Source of the DNA: Papaver somniferum | Taxonomy: Eukaryota; Streptophyta; Magnoliopsida; Ranunculales; Papaveraceae | Reading direction: 5' to 3' | Length of the DNA: 64,000 nucleotides | Assembly: GCF_003573695.1 (NCBI RefSeq) | Contig: NC_039365.1 | Coordinates: 83,865,089 to 83,929,088 of the forward strand | Shown: positions 10,393-21,257 of the stretch, piece after piece | Layout of the letters: each line of letters begins with the position of its first letter | Position numbering within the stretch: position 1 is the first letter of the stretch | The notes under the pieces: generated by a model | The model's input: the letters and a program-made list of their open reading frames with translations, nothing else | Database searches by the model: none | Told to the model about the DNA's origin: nothing | Made by a program: the position numbers and the translations under genes

Positions 10393-12603
10393 CTCATAAA
10401 GGAGTTTTTCAAAAAGTTTTTCCCGAATCACAAGACTGCGACAATTCGTCAAAGTCTGAATAGCTTTGTGCAATTAGAAGGTGAGACCTTAGCTAGATAC
10501 CTGGAGAGATTCAATGAATTATTGCTCCAATGTCCCCATCATGGTTTTGAAAAATGGAGACTTGTGCAAATTTTGTATGAAGGTCTAGATGTGTCCACCC
10601 GAACAACGGTTGAGTCGATGTGTAATGGTCTATTCGTAGACAAAACTGCTGATGCGTCTTGGGACTTCTTGATTGAAGTAGCTGAAAAGACGCAACAGTG
10701 GGAATCCATCCGTGAACCCAGAAAGACTACATCCGAAGCTAAGGCTTTTAGGATTGAAGCAGATTTCGAGGGAAGATCAAACATGGCATCAATAGTTAGG
10801 AGATTAGAAGAGTTAGAACTACATAAAAATTCAAAACCTTCCACCACTACTCTCCGAGAACATGTCGCTTCGGCTGTATGTGCCGCATGTAACGATCCCA
10901 ACCATCAATTCCAAAATTGTCCCGATTTGCTTGCAGTCCAGGAATCTAGGCTTGAACAGGCACATGCCATGTTTCAAAAACCAGAGCATAACCCTTATTC
11001 ACAGACCTACAATCCAGGATGGAGAAACCACCCTAACTTTTCATGGTCCAAAGGCCCCACTCAGGGAGGACCATCTCAACCCAATCAGAGCTATCAAAAC
11101 AATCAGGGATATCAGAACAATCAAGGTTATCAACACCCGAGAAACCCTCAACAACAATCAAACTCTCAACAACAATCATATCCTCAACACAATACCGACA
11201 AGAGATTATCCACCCTAGAGGAAATGTTCCAGAGTTTGATGCAAAGTCAGAAAAATCTAGATCAAAAGATGGATCAAATGTGTGAGAGAGAAAAGGGTAA
11301 ACTTCCGAGCCAACCCCAACAAAATCCAAAGAGGATATTTCAAACAGGCACAACATCCTGCACTGAAACCTCACCCGATCAAGTACATGCCATTACCACC
11401 CTCCGAAGTGGTAAAGTCATCGAGAACAACGTGGGCGAACCTAATGAATCTGATACAAATTCCACGCTGTCTCCACAACCCCAGAAAACCAAAGAATCTG
11501 AGCAAGTTGGGAAGCCCGACAATTCTACTGCTGTGAATGTCCCTTTGCCAACTCATTCTCCTGTTGCCGCATTTCCTCAAAGATTGATCTATCAACGGAA
11601 AAGTACCCATTACAATGAGATGTTAGATCTGTTCAAGAGAGTCAACATCAACATTCCTTTTCTTGAAGCAATCAAGCAAATCCCTGCTTATGCCAAATTC
11701 CTCAAAGACTTGTGTACTCAAAAGCGCAAGCTCAATGTGCAAAAACGTGCTTTCTTAGCTGAGCAGGTGAGTTCCATCATTCTGAACAAAACTCCACCCA
11801 AGTTTAGGGATCTAGGATGTCCAACAATTTCTTGCACTATAGGAGAACACACGGTCAATAAAGCGTTATTAGACCTAGGTGCAAGTGTTAACCTACTGCC
11901 ATATTCTGTTTATGAGCAGTTAGGTCTTGGGGAGTTGAAACCAACATCTATCACTCTACAACTGGCAGACCGATCTGTCAAGATTCCTCGTGGAGTGGTC
12001 GAAGACGTTTTGATCAAGGTTGACAAATTCTATTTTCCCGTAGACTTCATTGTCTTAGACACTCAACCTGTACAAAACCCAGACTGTCACATTCCTGTCA
12101 TCTTAGGACGTCCTTTCTTGGCTACGTCCAACGCGATCATTAATTGTCGTAATGGAGTGTTGAAACTGTCTTTTGGTAACATGACGGTAGAATTGAATGT
12201 GTTCGATATTAGTCAACAACCTGTGAATTTTGATGATGATGATGTGCATGAAGTTAATATGATTGAAGGATTAATGCAAGATTCGCTGACTAACATTCTA
12301 TCCGTCGACCCCTTTCAAGCATGTATGGAGAACTTTAACCCAGATTCCTATGATGATGCATACTGTAGTGACGTCCTATCTCTGCTCGAATCTGTACCTC
12401 AAATGGACATCACTGAAAGGAAATATGAAGTGGAACCACCCTTACTCTCTGATTCCAAGCTTATTCCATCCATTGTTGAGCCACCCAAGCTTGAATTGAA
12501 AACATTGCCTAGTACGTTGAAGTACGCATTCCTAGGTTCTTCTGATACTTTACCCGTCATTATTTCATCATGTTTAGACACGGAACAGGAAAGTAAGCTT
12601 TAG
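10393..12603 (+). pseudogene. Gag C-terminal part and protease of the Athila-type element
   Basis: It resumes the Gag domain in frame after the insertion, with the ERFNELLLQCPHHGF stretch typical of Athila/Tat Gag. A CX2CX4HX4C zinc knuckle is encoded near 10884-10925. A Gln/Asn-rich linker with repeated Tyr-Gln-Asn-Asn-Gln-Gly units follows (about 11085-11190). The aspartic protease centres on LDLGASVNLLP (about 11870-11900), with the ILGRPFLAT motif near 12100. The Asp-Leu-Gly form of the active site is usual in this clade. The frame ends at a TAG at 12601. Similarity to the next domain starts at once in another frame, which points to a one-base loss in a T run just before it. Gag and pol would normally be one polyprotein here. 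Confidence 0.9.
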
Positions 12604-14165
12604 AAGTACTTAAGGAACACAAAGAGGCCTTAGGATGGACCATCTCAGATCTCAAAGGAATTAGTCCCACCATTTGCATGCACCACATTAACCTTGAAGA
12701 GAATGCCAAACCATCGAGGGAAATGCAAAGGAGACTTAATCCTAACATGAGAGATGTAGTCAAAGGAGAGATCCTGAAACTACTTGATGCGGGTATCATA
12801 TACCCAATTCCCGATAGCAAATGGGTTAGTCCCATTCAAGTTGTGCCTAAGAAGTCAGGCATTACTGTAGTTCAGAACGACAAGAATGAATTAGTCCCTA
12901 CTCGTACAACCACAGGATGGCGAGTATGCATCGACTACAGGAAGTTGAACACAGTAACAAGGAAAGATCACTTCCCGCTCCCTTTCATTGACCAAATGCT
13001 AGAACGTGTGTCTGGACACAGTCACTACTGTTTTCTAGATGGATTTTCCGGTTATAACCAAATTCACATTGCTCCAGAAGATCAGGAAAAAACTACATTC
13101 ACGTGTCCATTTGGGACGTTTGCTTATAGACGTATGCCCTTCGGGTTGTGTAATGCACCTGCTACTTTTCAGCGTTGCATGATGAGCATTTTTTGACATG
13201 ATAGATAGTTTTCTCGAGATCTTTATGGATGATTTCTCTGTTTTGGTTCCTCGTTTGACGAATGTTTGAAGCATCTTGCCCTCGTGATATCCAGATGTAA
13301 AGAAAAGAACCTTGTTCTAAATTGGGAAAAATGCCATTTTATGGTGAATTCAGGAATAGTTCTAGGACACATCATCTCAGAAAAAGGAATTCAAGTGGAT
13401 AAAGCTAAAGTTGACCTCATTCAACATCTACCACAACCTCGCTCTGTGAAGGAGATCAGATCATTTCTAGGTCATGCTGGTTTTTACCGGCGATTCATCA
13501 AAGATTTCAGCAAAATCTCTAGACCTCTGTGCAGTCTTCTCTCCAAAGATGTTGCCTTCAATTTCGATGCTGCTTGTGTGAAGGCATGGGAGGAATTAAA
13601 AACCCTTCTCACCACCGCTCCTATAGTCCGACCACCCGATTGGAAGCTTCCGTTCGAACTTATGTGTGATGCCTCTGATTATGCTGTTGGTGCTGTTTTA
13701 GGAAAGCGAGTTGATAGACTACCATATGTGATATACTATGCTAGCAAAACCCTTAATGATGCCCAACTTAATTATTCAACTACCGAGAAGGAATTGATTG
13801 CCGTCGTTTTCGCATTAGACAAGTTTAGATCTTATCTGATAGGGTCTAAGATCATCATATACACAGACCATGCGGCTTTGAAGTATCTTCTTTCCAAGAA
13901 GGATGCTAAAGCTCGCCTTATTCGATGGATACTATTATTACAGGAATTCGATCTCGAAATCCGTGATAAGAAAGGTTGTGAGAATGTGGTTGTTGATCAT
14001 TTGTCTAGATTAACTTTAGAGTCTATTGATGAATTTGAGCTGATTAGAGAATCATTCCCAGATGAACAGTTGATGTCTATCTCAGACCTTCCTTGGTTTG
14101 CTGATATTGTTAACTACCTCGCTACAGGTAGGATGCCCTCACGTTGGTCGAGACAAGACCGCTCA
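12604..14165 (+). pseudogene. Reverse transcriptase and RNase H, frameshifted
   Basis: The RT fingers and palm are in 12640-13196, with GWRVCIDYRKLN, DHFPLPFIDQMLER, FTCPFGTFAYRRMPFGLCNAP and TFQRCMMSIF. A small deletion at about 13195 stops that frame. The catalytic FMDD lies in the next stretch (about 13223), and a further one-base loss in a T run near 13240 shifts again. From 13266 one frame covers the RT thumb and RNase H, with Asp in [12 protein letters not shown], Glu in TEKELIAV and Asp in [10 protein letters not shown]. All four catalytic positions I can check are preserved. The enzyme copies element RNA to DNA and degrades the template. This copy cannot make it in one piece. Confidence 0.9.
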
Positions 14166-15379
14166 ATTTGGCTGAAGTTAAACATTTCCTTTGGGATGAC
14201 CCATATTTGTTTAAGTACTGCCCAGACCAAATCATTAGGAGATGTGTCCCCAACACTGAACAGAAAGATGTGATATCTTTCTGTCATGACCAAGCATGTG
14301 GAGGCCATTTCAGTGCCAAGAAAACCGCTGCAAAGATCTTGCAGTGTGGATTCTATTGGCCATCATTGTTCAAGGATTGCCATGATTATTGTGTTGCTTG
14401 TGAACGCTGTCAAAAGCTAGGAAGCATTTCGAGGAGAAACATGATGCCATTGAACCCCATTTTGATTGTGGAGATTTTTGATGTTTGGGGGATAGACTTC
14501 ATGGGTCCATTTCCCATGTCTGACAGCAAGTTGTACATCCTAGTCGCAGTTGATTACGTTTCTAAGTGGGTAGAAGCCATAGCAACCAGAACAAATGACC
14601 ACAAGGTGGTACTTTCATTTCTAAAGGAAAACATATTTGCACGTTTTGGTACCCCTAGAGCTATCATCAGTGACGGCGGTTCACATTTTCGTAACAAGTA
14701 CTTTGAGTCTTTAGTACGCAAGTATGGCATAACTCACAAGGTTGCTACTCCGTACCACCCTCAGACGAGTGGACAAGTAGAAGTTTCTAATAGGGAAATT
14801 AAGCACATTCTGAGAAGACGGTTAACCCGTCAGGAAAGATTGGTCATTGAGATTGAATGATGCTTTGTGGGCCTATAGAACAGCTTATAAGACACCAATT
14901 GGCATGTCCCCCTATCGTCTAGTGTATGGAAAGCCGTGCCATCTACCTGTGGAATTAGAACATCGTGCCTACTGGGCAATCAAAGAGCTGAACTTTCTCT
15001 GGACGAAGCTGGAATTCAAAGGAAACTTCAACTCAACGAGTTGGAAGAATTGAGAAATGAGGCTTATGACAGTGCCAAGTTATATAAGCAGAAGATGAAG
15101 ATGTTTCATGACAAGCGTATTCTACGCAAATCCTTCACTCCTGGTCAGAAAGTCTTGCTGTATGACTCCCGATTACATCTTTTTCCAGGAAAACTGCGTT
15201 CCAGATGGAAGGGTCCGTACCTAGTACGCACAGTTTTTCCTCATGGAGCTGTAGAGCTGGAGGATGTCTCCAACAAGAACGTTTTCAAAGTCAACGGGCA
15301 GAGATTAAAGCCATTCCTTGAGCCATTTCCACCCGACATTGAAACAACCAACCTGGAGGACCCAGTCTATGTGGACTAA
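14166..15379 (+). pseudogene. Integrase, frameshifted
   Basis: A shift near 14155-14165 separates RNase H from integrase. The zinc-binding HHCC domain is at about 14275-14420 (HDQACGGHF to CVACERCQK). The DDE core is complete, with Asp in GIDFMGPF, Asp in SDGGSHF and Glu in [14 protein letters not shown]. Two more shifts, near 14835-14860 and near 14995, break the C-terminal domain. That domain then continues to a normal-looking end at 15379 (PVYVD). No chromodomain is visible, as expected for Athila/Tat elements. The domains are well conserved between the breaks, so decay is recent or partly a sequencing artefact. Confidence 0.88.
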
Positions 15380-16240
15380 ACTGGTCCACTCTTTCCCTAA
15401 ATAACCAAAAAGTTTTCCAAATCTTTCCCTAAAAACCAAAATTTTCTTTTTCCCATCAAAACCAAATGTCTCCAACAAAACCAAATTTTTCCAAAAAGTC
15501 CAATCCCATTAAAAACCAAATTTTCTTGTAGATAATGTGTTAGTTAAATTTCCTTTTGTATATATTTGTGCTCATCCATTGTGACTCCTAATATGATGGA
15601 TTTTTGCCTTGAAATAACGGAGCTTTCGCCGTACAATCGGGTATTCTCTCTCTTTTACTCTACTCAGCATGTTCCTCTTCATATATTGTTTTATAATTCT
15701 TTCCATATTTTGAAACATTGAGGACAATGTTTAGTTTAGGTTTGGGGGTATAGTAGATACCATGATAAATGCTATAATTGAAAACAAAACTCCTTCTTTT
15801 GAAAAAATTGAAAAATTCCAAAAAAAAAAAAATTGAAAAATCAAAAAAAAATTAAAAAATTAAAAAATCATAAAAATGGAGCTCATTTACCTTGAAATGT
15901 TGACTCTTGTGCAAATATGTAATTATTAGGAGTCTTAGTCTAGATATTTAGGCACCCTGATTCTAGCACAATTCACATAGTGATAAGAAATTTGCACGCG
16001 CACGATCTACCAATACATGTATGGCCTCGATCTTCAAGGTGTTTGATAGGAAGTTACGATTGCCAATCACTTTAGAATACTGAACGAAACTTGACTAGCT
16101 TGTTCTTTGGTTGGTTGGGATAGAAGGTGGAGGTTACATTAAGAAAGACAACCATCGAATTTAACTGGGTGCATCAAAAAGGGCTACCTCTTGCAAAGTG
16201 TCATGTAATCTTTTGTTTCCTTTTGTATATGTATCAAAAG

Positions 16241-16271
<31 letters not shown>

Positions 16272-16905
16272 TCAAAATACAAAAAAATCAAGTATTTATC
16301 AATTCCATTCCTCTCTTGTTCCAAAAATAAAAGAGATAGTCAATGTAAATAAGAGTCATGTAAATAGTCATTTTGTTGTTTCATTGTAATAAGCAAGGAG
16401 GGTGTATGCCATTGATGTACAACGCGAGTAATTGTGAAATACCTCCAACTCATTCACAATTCTCGTAAAGTCCGGACAGCTAGCTAGATTTCGACCTTGG
16501 TTCTTAGCCTGAGAAACTATCTCTTGGTGATTAGTAGTCATAACTTCAGATCTTTCTTTACACATGTGTAGATACACTTTACACTCTTATCACATGTCTT
16601 TTGTTATCAGTGCTAGGATTGTGCCTTCGATAGCTAGATTGACATCTCCATTTTGCTGTGAGCTTAAACTGTTTTGCACATGTCACATTTGATGGAATCT
16701 GAGCTTATATTTTGACCTAGAACTTTGTAGGTACGTTCTAAGCAAACCTTCACGAGACTTCAACTCGTCCACTAGGGACACTTAGTGGTTTAAAAGGCTT
16801 AGTGCATACGCTAAATGCATTCGAGAGACCAGCGACAGTGGTATAGTAGGATTTCCTTAGTTTTGTTTTACTTGAGGACAAGTAAAATTCAGGTTTGGGG
16901 GTATT
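15380..16905 (+). other. 3' non-coding region of the Athila-type element, without env
   Basis: Many Athila elements carry an env-like ORF here, and this one does not. The stretch has A-rich tracts (15815-15870, 16249-16272). It has two PPT-like motifs, an internal AGGTTTGGGGGTATA at 15738 and the true one at 16891-16905 next to the 3' LTR. The internal motif is preceded by TTGAGGACAATG, and the terminal one is preceded by a related TTGAGGACAAG. Confidence 0.75.
16891..16905 (+). promoter_or_regulatory. Polypurine tract of the Athila-type element
   Basis: AGGTTTGGGGGTATT directly precedes the TG of the 3' LTR. Confidence 0.78.
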
Positions 16906-18842
16906 TGATGAGTGCCAAATATTGTATTATATCCCTTTTTGTTGGCATTTAACTCATCTTTTGCGCAGTAATTCTACATTTTATCCCATATTCTGTATTT
17001 TCATTGTTTTCAAGAATAAATATTTTTCTTACTTAATTTTGCATTTTTAGGTAATAAATAAAGTTTGGATGAATTGCGGAGCGAAAAGAGAAGAAAAGTA
17101 GTGAAAAGACGGAGGAATTACACAAGGAAGCCGCGAAGAATGTCGTGCACAAGACCAAAAGGCTAGAAGTGGGCTTGAAGAGGAAGAATTGTTCTTAAAG
17201 AAGACATGGGCCTGGCATACCCAAGGCCCAAAACCCTCACCCAAACCCATTTTCTATATCCAAGCCCGTCTCGGATTTCAGCCGTCAGATCGAAGCATTT
17301 CAGCATCCTACGGTCGCTCCTATGCCTGTGCATCAAATCCCGATGATTCCGCTAAACACTACAACACCTAACCTAATCTCGCACCGTAGACTTCGTTGTA
17401 TTTTACATCCTACGGTCGCTACAAGCTGCTTCTTTCTTAGCCGTCCGATCCACCTACCATCTCCATATCCAGCGGCTTCAGCTCGTGGTACACACATTGA
17501 TACACCCGCCTAACACACTAATACTCGAACCCTATGACCTAGCCAAACAGCTCCCTACCCTAACCCATATCGACCTCCACCTTCTTCTTCCTCTCCCCCT
17601 CTCTGCAACAGAACCACCATACCCTGCCGTACCACCACCTCCACTTCCACAACACCACTACCTACACCAACTACCACCAACTCCACCATCTCCATCATTA
17701 CCCGACACGACCCATCCCCCTAATTCGAAGCGCTTTAACCTCTCTCACCAACTGACCTAGGTGAGGGTTGATAAAACACCTCAAATTAGGGAGCAATTGT
17801 AGCGATTGGGAGCAGGAGAAGAACCGAGAGAGGCAGAGAAGACATGGGGCGACGTCAATTCAAAGTTTTGGTGAGTAAATTTCGGAGATTGAAAACCCTA
17901 ATTTCAATTCTAGGGTTTCGGAAAAATTGGGTATTTGGTGATATAAATAGGGGGTGATGTAGAGGGGTAGAGGGGGATGATCTCTGGACTAGCCAGAAAA
18001 ACATTTTGTTCTGTTTTATTTCACAATTTCAATTTCAGTTATTGCATGACAGTTGATAGTGAATGTTATATGATGTTTTGATTTTTATCTTCAATGTTGA
18101 GAATGTTGTTTCAATTAGCATATGTGATGAATGTTGATGCTGTTAACATGTTTTTCATGAACTAAGTTACTGCAGCTAAGGCTCAGATGAAGCCTTAGTG
18201 CATTGTTGGATGATGAATTGCTAGGTTAGAGCCTTAATGCTTGTTTTTCTTGAGCAATGGGAGAGATTAGTGCTCATCTGTGTGCTTGTGATTGATTGTA
18301 CTGTCAAAAGACAGTCAATGCTAGGAGCACATTAGTTGAGCAAGCTGATTTTCTTTCCATTCCAATTGTATGCTTAGGGTCTTAATTTCAACCTAGAACT
18401 ACATTGTTTGGCTAGGACACCAAGGTGGATTCTAAGCCATTAGCTTAGCCACAATTCCTTTCTTCAGTCACTTACAATTCCAGCTCTGCTTTTATTCACT
18501 GCTTAGTTACTTTCCTTTACTGTTTTGCTTAGTTCTTGCATTTTGAAGCTGTGTGCACTGAAGTCAGTGCACAATCTCACCCCTGCCCTTGGCTACAGCC
18601 TTGGTTCCTTGCTGTTTTGCCATTGTGATACTGCTTTGTTGTGTTAACTGTTTTAGTTCTTTTGCATCTGCCACATTACCTTGCTTTGCTCACTGCCATA
18701 GTACCTTGTCTCCATTGATAGCTTAGGAAAATTTCTTTTAAGAACTCCTACTCCCTGTGGACTGATCCCTTTCTTATCCCTATATTATAAAGCTTGACCT
18801 TGTATACTTGCAAGTTTTTGTGTGTTTTCCATTTCCACACCA
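16906..18842 (+). repeat. 3' LTR of the Athila-type element (1937 bp)
   Basis: It is a direct repeat of 64-2014, with TATAAATA at 17942-17949. It is followed at 18843-18847 by TTGTG, the second copy of the target duplication. The last bases before it are CACACCA. Confidence 0.95.
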
Positions 18843-18847
18843 TTGTG

Positions 18848-20044
18848 TTTGACTAGGAAACTTACCTTTTTCTCTCAAAGAATCACTTATCAGACCAACT
18901 TGGGTTTTTAACTCGAAAATAGCCTGACTATTTTCTTGTCCTATCCTGTTACTATCTTGTAGACTCTGTTATACGGATAACTGAAATTTTGCAGTTTGCT
19001 GAGTTAACAAGGCGAGAGATTCCTCTAAACTTAGGATTTTCTTATCTGACTGATTCTGAAACTGAGCTAGTTCTGAAGGATTCTTAGTATAGCCAAAACC
19101 TGGGGGAGCATTAGAATTACTAAACTGACCTTGACTTTGGCCCTTAGACCACGAAAGGTTCGGATGGTTTCTCCAACCAGGATTAGAGTTTCTGAATATG
19201 GGTCAATCTTTTGACGGTTATCAAATCTAGTGTATTATACAGAGCATTGGCCTGCTTTTCAATATTTGGCCTTCCCAAAAAGGCTCCACTCTACCACTAG
19301 TCTGGCCACTTCTAAGGCTTCTAACCTTTTTGCTATAGCAGCAATTTTGGCATCTGATCATAACCTCCTTCTCCTCTATTAACGTTTCCTCTACTTAAAA
19401 GAATTTTTTTCTGGGGTGCCCTACTATTTCCCATTGCTGGGTTTTTTCGGCGATTTCATTAAAAAATTCCATCGCCGCATCAACAGTTTGGTTTTCAAAT
19501 CCACCAGTGCATAGAGACTCAACCATGGTCGTTGTGGAGTAATCTAAACCCTCATAAAGGATCTGAACTAGCCTAACCTTTTCTAAACCATGATGAGGAC
19601 ACTGGGATAATAAATCGTTGAACCTTTCCAAATACCTATATAAAGATTCTCCCTTTGTTGTGAAAATGTGCATATTTGCGTCCTAATAGACGATGTTTTG
19701 TGCCTAGGGAAAAACTTATTGAAAAAGGCAGATGTAAGTTGTTCATATGTCTCAATTGACTCGGAGTCCAACTATACATCCACGACTTGGCCTTATCTTT
19801 TCAGGGAAAATGGGAATAACCTAAGTTTCATATATCATCATCTAAGCCTCTAATTCTTAGAGTACTACAAATTTCCTCAAAATCCCTAACATGGTAATAA
19901 GGGTTTTCATTTTCTTTCCATAAAAAGATTGGGAGCATCTGAAGGTCCCAGGTTCAGTTCATAGGGTGCCTCAGTTTCATCTAACTTAATACACGAAGGA
20001 CGAGTAGTCCTAGTTGGATTCAACAAAGCTTTCAAAGTTTCCAT
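18848..20044 (-). pseudogene. Gag of the old minus-strand Athila/Tat-type element
   Basis: Reading from the ATG at 20044 downwards, the protein starts with a Thr-Leu-Lys stretch and a TRTTRPSCIKLDE-like motif, matching the same place in the younger element's Gag. Further on are FFNKFFPRHKTSSIRTQI and RYLERFNDLLSQCPHHGLEK, the Gag core, at 19770-19590. A Gln/Asn-rich tail reaches 18850, where the younger element interrupts the frame and the bases at 1-63 continue it. Several indels and stops break it, and similarity to the younger Gag is clearly lower than between LTR pairs. This is an older insertion of the same clade, inactive. Confidence 0.8.
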
Positions 20045-21255
20045 TTCTGGCGCTATCGGAGCAACATGGATTCTCTCCTCAGTCAAAGGACGTTCAAAAC
20101 AGACTCTTCAAAAGTCGGACTTTTCTAGATTAAGGTAATCGAGACGCTTCGAACTACTAGGTTTCTCTTTAACAAATCTACCTAGTGCGTCTCTTTTACG
20201 TCAGGCATACAATATAATTTTCTAAATTGGAAGGGTAAGCAAACACAGATCAAGGCCGACTCAACCAAATCAAACCTATTGATTTCTAGCAAACAAAAAT
20301 CATGATGCCTCCACTTAGATTGTTTCTAGACCAGCTTCTAATCCTTCGAACGGGAATTCGTTACAATTTAAGCAAACCCCTCTGGAATCAATCCGAGTTA
20401 ACGTAAGTTGAATAGAGGCGAGGAAAGCTCGGTGGAGCTTTGATACCCAAGGCCTCACCGGTATTACAAGGCGGCGCAGTCACGCATTCAACTTACAGAA
20501 ACCGTCAAGAACTTCGAAGTATGCTTACAAGAGTAACCAATATTTTTCGGATGAGTTTCCTGTTAAGCTCGTTACCCTATCGGTCTCGTTCTAGTCAAAA
20601 TTTTAGGCTTAGGTTCGCGTAGGTTACGTGTTCCTAAAGCGGGCAAGAAGAGAACGGTGATGAAACACGAACCCTTATCTTGTATGGCCAGGCCTTGCCC
20701 TTTACTAGAAAAATAAATGTCCGAATTCAGTCCTCAACATATATGCATACGAAGGAGTCCAGTAACTCGCTGAAAGGGGATTAGCGAGTGTTTAGAATCT
20801 TACCTCCTATTCCAGGCGGGGGATGAATCGATTGTAGTCGACTCGGGCCACTGACTCCGATGTCTAGTGTACGAACTCAAGGTGCAGAGACAATATCGTA
20901 ATTGTCCTCCTTCTCTGCAAACAGTTTATATTTAAAGTACCCTTCCGTAGGGTAATAAAAAAAAATTAATGTCCCAAAGTCCAAAAGTCCAAAAAAATAA
21001 AGAAAAATTACAAAAATAATAAACCCTAATACAATTTTTTTTTAAATAAAATAAACAAACCCTAAACTAAAATTGTCTTCTTTTCTGTTCTTCTTGCTTT
21101 AATCTTTAGCTCCAAGTCTGTATGAAATCACCAAACTCCTTGGCTCAATTTTCTTTATGATCCAGAACCTGTAGACACAAGATAAATACCCAAAAACATA
21201 AAAAATGACAAAAATAATAAAAAATAAAACAAACCTAAAACCCTATAAAAAAATG
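20045..21255 (-). other. Leader of the old minus-strand element
   Basis: It is non-coding. 20240-20560 matches the nested element's leader (about 5530-5815) in reverse orientation. Further matches reach about 20960, and a T-rich block before 21255 matches about 4825-4890. The element's PBS and 5' LTR, expected just above 21255, are absent. The junction with the next element near 21256 has cut them off. Confidence 0.7.
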
Positions 21256-21257
21256 GT

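Larger units (their letters stand above)
64..18842 (+). mobile_element. Complete Athila-type Ty3/gypsy LTR retrotransposon, host of a nested element
   Basis: The element has LTRs at 64-2014 and 16906-18842 that are nearly identical, both starting TGATGAGTGCC and ending CACACCA. The 5-bp duplication TTGTG lies at 59-63 and 18843-18847. Inside are a tRNA-Asp-type primer site, a gag-protease region, reverse transcriptase, RNase H, a zinc-binding HHCC integrase domain and a DDE integrase core, in the Ty3 order. RT wording such as the WRVCIDYRKLN and FMDD motifs and the tRNA-Asp PBS place it in the Athila/Tat group. There is no env-like ORF after pol. Removing the 7.15-kb nested insertion leaves about 11.6 kb, a normal size. 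By eye the LTRs differ by roughly 1% plus small indels, so insertion was recent. Gag-pol is disrupted by the nested element and by several frameshifts, so this copy should not be autonomous. Confidence 0.95.

Noticed and set aside
15380..16905. Env-like gene expected in Athila elements
   Set aside because: Only very short frames occur (16127-16330, 16368-16577), without signal peptide or membrane segment. The region is treated as non-coding.
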